5,385 nt of DNA from positions 1 to 5,385 of the forward strand of contig QGUO01000280.1 in NCBI GenBank assembly GCA_003242495.1. Direction: 5' to 3'. The notes beneath the pieces are model-generated. The model worked only from the letters and a program-made list of their open reading frames with translations, did not search any database and had not been told where the DNA came from. Source of the DNA: Pseudomonadota bacterium. GTDB lineage: Bacteria; Pseudomonadota; Gammaproteobacteria; Steroidobacterales; Steroidobacteraceae. Positions 1-5,385 of the stretch are shown one piece after another. How positions within the stretch are numbered: the first letter of the stretch is position 1; the number at the start of each line of letters is the position of its first letter. The translations under genes were made by a program, and so were the position numbers.

Positions 1-383
1 TCGTCGCGCTGCCCGCGTTGTCGATGGCCTGCGTCCTCCTCGCCAACGGCGAGGAGCTGTACACGGTGGTCGACGGCAACAAGGTCGACGACAAGACGCT
101 TGCCGGCTGGAAGACGTGGCGGGCGCTCGCCTGCGAGCGCTGCCACGGCGCCCAGCAGGAGGGCGCAGTCGGCCCGTCGCTCATCGATTCCTTGAAAACG
201 ATCAGCAAGGAGCAGTTCCATCACCAGGTGATGAAAGGCAACGTCGAGAAAGGCATGCCGCCCTTCGAGTCGAGCAAAATGATCCAGGAGAACTGGGAGG
301 GGCTGTATGCCTACCTGAAGGGCCGCTCGGACGGGAAGATCAAGCCTGGGCGGCTCTCGCCCATCGACGAATCCTCGAAGTGA
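1..383 (+). CDS. xoxG: XoxG-like periplasmic cytochrome c, methanol-metabolism type (5' partial)
   Basis: Small c-type cytochrome, probably the periplasmic electron acceptor of a PQQ-dependent methanol/alcohol dehydrogenase. The reading frame is already open at base 3 and begins inside a hydrophobic stretch (LPALSMACVLLANG) that looks like the end of a signal peptide, so the true start is upstream. The TTG at 18 and ATG at 24 are unlikely starts because they would cut into that peptide. One haem-attachment motif, CERCH, lies at 132-146. A likely axial methionine is in GMPPF (Met codon 255-257). The C-terminal YLKGRSDGKIKPGRL segment is typical of cytochromes linked to methanol metabolism. The mature protein would be only about 110 residues, short for a cytochrome cL. 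It is followed after 26 bp by the XoxJ-like gene, which supports the XoxG assignment. The haem and family calls are seen directly; the partner being XoxF rather than another quinoprotein dehydrogenase is inferred. Confidence 0.82.
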   Translation, partial: VALPALSMACVLLANGEELYTVVDGNKVDDKTLAGWKTWRALACERCHGAQQEGAVGPSLIDSLKTISKEQFHHQVMKGNVEKGMPPFESSKMIQENWEGLYAYLKGRSDGKIKPGRLSPIDESSK

Positions 384-397
384 AGGACGCGGTAAAC

Positions 398-403
398 GGA
401 GGT
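398..403 (+). promoter_or_regulatory. Ribosome binding site deciding the xoxJ start
   Basis: GGAGGT is a near-perfect Shine-Dalgarno sequence ending 6 bp before the ATG at 410. The same open frame runs much further upstream (to about 116), through the cytochrome gene, so this site is the main reason for choosing 410. It also argues against internal GTG codons within the long positively charged leader. Confidence 0.75.
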
Positions 404-409
404 CGCGTA

Positions 410-1360
410 ATGGCTGTGGCGCGCGCGGATGGCGTGGCACTCGGCCGGGCCCGGGGGGTGGTCGGCAACGCCGGCCCCCACCGGGGTCGGCGTTGGCTCG
501 CGCTCGGATGCCTGTTCGGGTGCGTGGCGGTCGCGGTGGCCAATGCGGCGGAGTCCTCGCATGAACTTCCCGGCGGCGAGGCGCTGCGAGTCTGCGCCGA
601 CCCGCACAACATGCCGCTGTCGAACGATCGCGGCGAAGGTTACGAGAACCGTCTCGCCGAGGCGCTGGCGGCCGATCTCGGCCGCAAGGTGGAGTACACG
701 TTCTTTCCACAACGCATCGGCTTCGTGCGCAATACCCTGCGCTCGCGCGACCCGACCACACGGATGTACAAGTGCGATTTGATCATGGGCGTGCCGAAGG
801 GCTACGAGCTCACGGCCACGACCCAGCCCTACATGCGCTCGACCTATACGATGGTCTTTCGCAGGGAAGGCGTGCTCGCCGGCATCCAGCGTCCCGAGGA
901 CCTGCTCGCGCTGCCGGCCGAGCAGCGCGGCAAGCTGAGAATCGGGGTCTTTACGCAGTCGCCGGCCAACGATTGGCTGCTGCGCAACGGCTTGATCCAG
1001 CAGGCAGTCAGCTATTCACACCAGACCGGGGATCCCGAGTTGTCCCCGGGGGACACCATCGAGCGCGCGCTGGCGGACGGTGACGTCGATGTCGCCATCG
1101 TCTGGGGGCCGATCGCCGGTTTTCTCGCCGGCCGCCATCCCAAGGAATGGGCGAGCGTGCCGTTCAGACCGGACCCGTCAATCAAGTTCGACTACGAGAT
1201 CTCCATGGGCGTGCGCCGCGGGGAGGAGGCATGGCAGGAGCGTCTCGATGAGTGGATCGCGGCGAACCGCGAGCGCATCAAGACGATCATGGCCGAGTAC
1301 CGGGTGCCGCTCCTCGATGAGCAGGGAAACATCATCGAGCAGCAGTCCTCCGGCAATTGA
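410..1360 (+). CDS. xoxJ: XoxJ/MoxJ-like quinoprotein dehydrogenase-associated periplasmic binding protein
   Basis: 316-residue secreted protein with the type-II solute-binding fold. This family accompanies PQQ methanol dehydrogenases and is thought to help assemble or activate them rather than feed an ABC transporter; no permease or ATPase gene is nearby. The N-terminus has a long basic leader (residues 1-28, ending RGRR), a hydrophobic core at about 29-44 and a likely cleavage after ANA or NAA near 46-47. The mature domain starts with the family hallmark LRVCADPHNMPLSND (from residue 59). It continues with GYENRLAEALA, FFPQRIGFVRNTL and YKCDLIMGVPKGYE. Two cysteines remain after cleavage, C62 and C122, and could form a disulfide. 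DVDVAIVWGPIAGF marks the later ligand-cleft region. The gene lies 26 bp after the cytochrome and 34 bp before gfa, so co-transcription is likely. XoxJ is preferred over MoxJ because the cytochrome is small and XoxG-like; that choice is an inference. Confidence 0.85.
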   Translation: MAVARADGVALGRARGVVGNAGPHRGRRWLALGCLFGCVAVAVANAAESSHELPGGEALRVCADPHNMPLSNDRGEGYENRLAEALAADLGRKVEYTFFPQRIGFVRNTLRSRDPTTRMYKCDLIMGVPKGYELTATTQPYMRSTYTMVFRREGVLAGIQRPEDLLALPAEQRGKLRIGVFTQSPANDWLLRNGLIQQAVSYSHQTGDPELSPGDTIERALADGDVDVAIVWGPIAGFLAGRHPKEWASVPFRPDPSIKFDYEISMGVRRGEEAWQERLDEWIAANRERIKTIMAEYRVPLLDEQGNIIEQQSSGN

Positions 1361-1394
1361 AAACCGTCACCGATCGAACAGGGGGCGAACCATC

Positions 1395-1973
1395 ATGAGC
1401 ACCAGCATTGCCATCCATCCCGCCGTGGACAACGGCATCCGACCCGGCAAGGCCGAATTCGCCGGCGGCACCCTGAAATGCAAGTGCACCGACTCGCCGG
1501 TCACGGTCAGCATCAAGGGCAACGTCGCCTTCAACCATGTGTGCGGTTGCACCAAGTGCTGGAAACCCGAGGGGGCATTGTTCTCCATGGTCGGCGTCGT
1601 GCCGCGCGAGAATCTGCAAGTCACCGCGAACGAGCAGAAGCTCAAGCCGGTCGACCCGTCTGCGGTGATCCTGCGGCATGCCTGCACGGTGTGCGGCGCG
1701 CACATGTACGGGCGCATCGAGAACAAGGATCACCCTTTCTACGGTTTCGACTTCATCCACACCGAGCTCTCGGACGACGAGGGCTGGGCGCCGCCGGAGT
1801 TCGCGGCGTTCGTGTCGTCCATCATCGAGGCAGGCACCAAGCCCGACGAGATGCCGGCTGTGCGCGCGCGGCTCAAGGAGCTGGGGCTGGAGCCGTACGA
1901 TTGCCTGTCGCCGGCGCTGATGGACCTGATCGCGACGCACACCGCGAAGCAAAAGGGTGTGCTCGCCGCTTGA
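1395..1973 (+). CDS. gfa: S-(hydroxymethyl)glutathione synthase (glutathione-dependent formaldehyde-activating enzyme)
   Basis: 192-residue cytoplasmic zinc protein that promotes condensation of formaldehyde with glutathione to S-(hydroxymethyl)glutathione, the entry step of glutathione-dependent formaldehyde oxidation. The length matches the family. All the expected zinc cysteines are visible: C29 and C31 (CKC), C50, C52 and C55 (CGCTKC), and C97 and C100 (CTVC). This is the spacing of the Paracoccus enzyme, where one set is structural and the C-G-C-x-x-C set binds the catalytic zinc. The motif HACTVCGAHMYGRIE and the segment HPFYGFDFIHTEL are also characteristic. The ATG at 1395 is preceded by AGGGGG at 1380-1385, 9 bp away. 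It is the last gene of the XoxG-XoxJ cluster and faces recQ across a repeat-filled gap. The position suggests that it handles formaldehyde made by the neighbouring methanol dehydrogenase system. The non-enzymatic reaction also occurs, and the catalytic role of Gfa has been questioned in the literature. Confidence 0.93.
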   Translation: MSTSIAIHPAVDNGIRPGKAEFAGGTLKCKCTDSPVTVSIKGNVAFNHVCGCTKCWKPEGALFSMVGVVPRENLQVTANEQKLKPVDPSAVILRHACTVCGAHMYGRIENKDHPFYGFDFIHTELSDDEGWAPPEFAAFVSSIIEAGTKPDEMPAVRARLKELGLEPYDCLSPALMDLIATHTAKQKGVLAA

Positions 1974-1986
1974 TGTCGAAAGCCTG

Positions 1987-2092
1987 ACCCCGCGAGCGGG
2001 GGAGGGGACGGGCTTGCGACCGGCTGTTTCCCTCCCCTTGCAGTCGTGTCGTAAGGTCCGTCCTCTGCCCACTCCCCCGCTTGCGGGGAGGT
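1987..2092. repeat. REP-doublet (REPIN-like) inverted repeat between convergent genes
   Basis: Two GC-rich palindromic units lie in inverted orientation. The left unit (1988-2007) matches the reverse complement of the right unit (2068-2088) at 18 of its first 20 bases. Each unit folds by itself: CCCCG (1988-1992) pairs with CGGGG (1997-2001) around CGAG, and CCCCG (2075-2079) pairs with CGGGG (2084-2088) around CTTG. Weaker pairing continues inward between about 2006-2020 (GGACGGGCTTGCGAC) and 2048-2063, so the whole element could form one long imperfect hairpin. The size and layout are those of REPINs, pairs of REP sequences mobilised by RAYT transposases. No RAYT gene is in the window. It sits tail to tail between gfa and recQ, where such elements are common, and may help end transcription or protect mRNA 3' ends. 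There is no T-run after either hairpin, so it is not a classical intrinsic terminator. Copy number elsewhere in the genome is unknown. Confidence 0.6.
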
Positions 2093-2129
2093 TCTGCCCC
2101 ATGCGCTCGCGTCGGACGGTCCGCGGCCT

Positions 2130-3998
<1,869 letters not shown>

Positions 3999-4028
3999 GC
4001 GCCGGAATCGTACCTCTGTGAATTGCTC
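3999..4028. promoter_or_regulatory. Short divergent intergenic region, recQ / vanZ-like
   Basis: Only 30 bp separate the proposed start codons of the two divergent genes. This is too little for two separate full promoters, so at least one promoter must extend into the opposite coding sequence. I see no convincing -35/-10 pair within it. On the minus strand it carries AGAGGT (complement of 4012-4017), a possible ribosome site for recQ. The plus strand has no good Shine-Dalgarno sequence before the ATG at 4029, so the VanZ-like mRNA may be leaderless or weakly translated. Confidence 0.45.
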
Positions 4029-5054
4029 ATGAGCCGCTCATCGCCGTATCCGGCGCCACGCGCCGCGACCCGCAACCTCGTGCTCGCCCTGCTGGCGCTG
4101 AGCGCCCTGGTGCTGCTGGTCGTTGCGGCGCCCTTCCCGGGCGGCACGCTCTGGCTGCAGGCAGTGCACGACTCGGCCCACGGTCCGGTATTTGCGGCAA
4201 TCGCGGTGATCTGCAGGCTGGCGGGGCGCGAGCTGCGCGGCGCTCGCGGCGCGGTGGGCCGGCAGTATGCCCTGGCGTTGCTTGCCTCGGCCATCCTCGG
4301 CGCGGCGACCGAGCTGCTGCAGCTGACGACGGCGCGTGATGCCTCGCTGGGCGATTTTGGCAACGATGTGCTCGGGGCAGTGGCCGGGCTTGGCGCATGC
4401 GCCGTCTTCGACCGGGACCTGCGTGCCCCCCACAGGTGGCTGGCCGCGGCGGTGGCGCTCGTAGCCTGGGTGGCCTGGGCAGCGCCGCTCGGCGTCGTGG
4501 CGCGCGCGTACGCGGCGCGCCATGCGGATTTTCCCGCGCTGGGCGATTTCTCGGGGCGGTTGGATCCGTATTTCATCTGGCCGCAATGGGCTGCGGTCGA
4601 GCGTGTGCCCCTGCCTGCGACCTGGGCGCGCGCCCCCGGGGAGCACGCCACGCGGGTGCGCTTCCAGGACGGGCCATGGCCGGGGCTGGAGTTCCGCGAG
4701 CCGGTGCCGGACTGGCGCGGCCACGCGGCCCTGGCGCTCGACGTGACCAATCCCGCGGACGCGACGCTCGAGCTGCACGTTCGGGTGCACGATGCCGCGC
4801 ACGATCATGCCCATGAGGACCGGTTCAACCGTGCTCTGTCGGTTCCGCCGCGGACCCGCTCGGTGTTGCGCATTCCGCTCGAGGACATCGAGCGGGGGCC
4901 GAGCGGCCGCAGGCTCGACATGAGTCGGATCGCCGGCCTGATCGTGTTTCGCGGACCGGGCTCGGACGTCCCGGAAATGTATGTGGCGAAAGTGTGGCTG
5001 GAGCGCGCGCACGCCGCGCCGGAAGGGTATGCGCTCAGCAGCCTCGGGGAGTGA
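4029..5054 (+). CDS. VanZ-like membrane protein with C-terminal beta-sandwich (carbohydrate-binding-like) domain
   Basis: 341-residue integral membrane protein. Predicted membrane segments are near residues 17-35, 50-66, 80-97, 111-127 and 137-160. The VanZ-family pattern is visible: HDSAHGPVFAA (47-57), then ATELLQLTTARDASLGDFGND (93-113), with the conserved E95, Q98, R103, D109 and N112. VanZ proteins are associated with glycopeptide resistance in enterococci, but most chromosomal homologues have no known role. After the last membrane segment, about 170 residues form a soluble, probably extracytoplasmic domain rich in beta-type sequence (WRGHAALALDVTNP, LELHVRVHD, DRFNRAL, SVLRIPLEDI, IAGLIVFRG). 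This resembles galactose-binding-like modules. It includes a histidine-rich stretch, HDAAHDHAHED (254-264). The ATG at 4029 was chosen over an in-frame TTG at 4023; neither has a good ribosome site. Its 3' end overlaps the convergent dehydrogenase gene by 20 bp. The family is secure; the function is unknown, perhaps cell-envelope or polysaccharide related. Confidence 0.8.
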   Translation: MSRSSPYPAPRAATRNLVLALLALSALVLLVVAAPFPGGTLWLQAVHDSAHGPVFAAIAVICRLAGRELRGARGAVGRQYALALLASAILGAATELLQLTTARDASLGDFGNDVLGAVAGLGACAVFDRDLRAPHRWLAAAVALVAWVAWAAPLGVVARAYAARHADFPALGDFSGRLDPYFIWPQWAAVERVPLPATWARAPGEHATRVRFQDGPWPGLEFREPVPDWRGHAALALDVTNPADATLELHVRVHDAAHDHAHEDRFNRALSVPPRTRSVLRIPLEDIERGPSGRRLDMSRIAGLIVFRGPGSDVPEMYVAKVWLERAHAAPEGYALSSLGE

Positions 5055-5385
5055 TGCCGATCACCGTGCGGATCGCCTCGCCGCGCCGCATGAGCTCGAA
5101 CCCCTCGTCGATGCGCTCCAGCGGCAGGCGGTGGGTCACCAATGAATCGAGGTCGATCCGGCCTTCGACGTACCAGTCGACCACCTGCGGCAAGTGCTCG
5201 AGACGCGCACCACCCATGTAGCAGCCGGTCCAGCGCCGCCCCATCATGAGGGCCGTGGGAATCGCGGCGACCTCGGCGCCATGCGGCGCCACGCCGATCA
5301 CATAGCTCGTGCCCCAGGCGGCATTGGTGCATTCGAAGGCCTGGCGCATGGTTTGCGGGTCGCCGACGCACTCGAAGCTGTAGTC
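5035..5385 (-). CDS. Zinc-type alcohol dehydrogenase, class III-like (S-(hydroxymethyl)glutathione dehydrogenase), C-terminal part
   Basis: Only the last 116 residues are in the window; the 5' part, with the catalytic zinc ligands, lies beyond base 5385. The visible part covers the end of the NAD-binding domain and the C-terminal return to the catalytic domain. It starts DYSFECVGDPQTMRQAFECT, which closely matches the class III ADH block around DYSFEC(I/V)G. It ends with VTHRLPLERIDEGFELMRRGEAIRTVIGI, a typical class III tail that includes the arginine preceding the TV pair. Class III enzymes oxidise S-(hydroxymethyl)glutathione to S-formylglutathione with NAD, the step directly after Gfa. 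The GG(V)KGR loop of classical class III enzymes is shortened here to GGARLEH, and WGTS replaces the more usual GWG.S. It could therefore be a divergent class III enzyme or another medium-chain zinc dehydrogenase. The stop (5035-5037) lies inside the end of the convergent VanZ-like gene. The dehydrogenase family is secure; the substrate is an inference. Confidence 0.75.
   Translation of the reverse strand, partial: DYSFECVGDPQTMRQAFECTNAAWGTSYVIGVAPHGAEVAAIPTALMMGRRWTGCYMGGARLEHLPQVVDWYVEGRIDLDSLVTHRLPLERIDEGFELMRRGEAIRTVIGITPRGC

Noticed and set aside
116..409. Upstream extension of the XoxJ reading frame through the cytochrome gene
   Set aside because: It overlaps a well-supported cytochrome in another frame, has arginine-rich shadow composition, and the GGAGGT site with ATG at 410 precedes a signal peptide.
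497..526. Lipoprotein signal (lipobox) in the XoxJ-like leader around C34 or C38
   Set aside because: ALGC and LFGC deviate from the lipobox consensus, and the hydrophobic core continues past both cysteines to a good ANA/A-type cleavage site.
1080..1394. Upstream extension of the gfa frame
   Set aside because: It lies over the XoxJ coding region and has a Ser/Arg-rich frame-shadow composition; the Gfa family N-terminus fits the ATG at 1395.
1988..2001. Classical intrinsic terminator after gfa
   Set aside because: The stem is GC-rich, but it is only 5 bp and is followed by GGGAGGGGACGGG rather than a T-run; it fits better as half of the inverted REP-like pair.
1987..2092. CRISPR repeat-spacer unit
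   Set aside because: There are only two related units, in inverted rather than direct orientation, and no cas gene is present.

Overview
This is a GC-rich window whose codon bias strongly favours G or C at third positions. All of its recognisable genes have close relatives in proteobacteria. The glutathione-dependent formaldehyde genes and the lanthanide-methanol-dehydrogenase accessory genes together suggest a beta- or gammaproteobacterium that can oxidise methanol or other alcohols. That assignment is an inference from gene content and base composition, not from a marker gene.

Region 1 (1-1973, + strand) is an apparent operon. It holds the 3' part of a small periplasmic c-type cytochrome of the methanol-metabolism type (XoxG-like), a periplasmic solute-binding-fold protein of the quinoprotein-dehydrogenase-associated family (XoxJ/MoxJ-like), and Gfa (S-(hydroxymethyl)glutathione synthase). 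The gaps are only 26 and 34 bp. The PQQ dehydrogenase itself (expected XoxF) is not in view and would most likely lie just upstream. The working picture is that alcohol oxidation in the periplasm passes electrons to the cytochrome, XoxJ helps the dehydrogenase, and the formaldehyde produced is captured by glutathione through Gfa.

Region 2 (1974-2129) is the only sizeable non-coding stretch. It lies between the convergent gfa and recQ genes and is almost filled by an imperfect inverted pair of GC-rich palindromes, a REP-doublet or REPIN-like element.

Region 3 (2130-3998, - strand) encodes a full-length RecQ helicase with helicase core, zinc-binding, winged-helix and HRDC domains. A 30-bp divergent gap separates it from region 4 (4029-5054, + strand). 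That gene encodes a VanZ-like multi-pass membrane protein with a C-terminal domain resembling a beta-sandwich carbohydrate-binding module.

Region 4 overlaps by 20 bp, tail to tail, with a partial zinc-type alcohol dehydrogenase (5035-5385, - strand). This runs off the window and resembles the C-terminal third of class III ADH / S-(hydroxymethyl)glutathione dehydrogenase. If that is right, the window is bracketed by two consecutive steps of the glutathione formaldehyde pathway, with unrelated recQ and vanZ-like genes between them. I saw no tRNA, rRNA, CRISPR array, insertion sequence or phage gene. I found no clear evidence of a wholly new system; the most distinctive points are the C1 gene grouping and the intergenic repeat.
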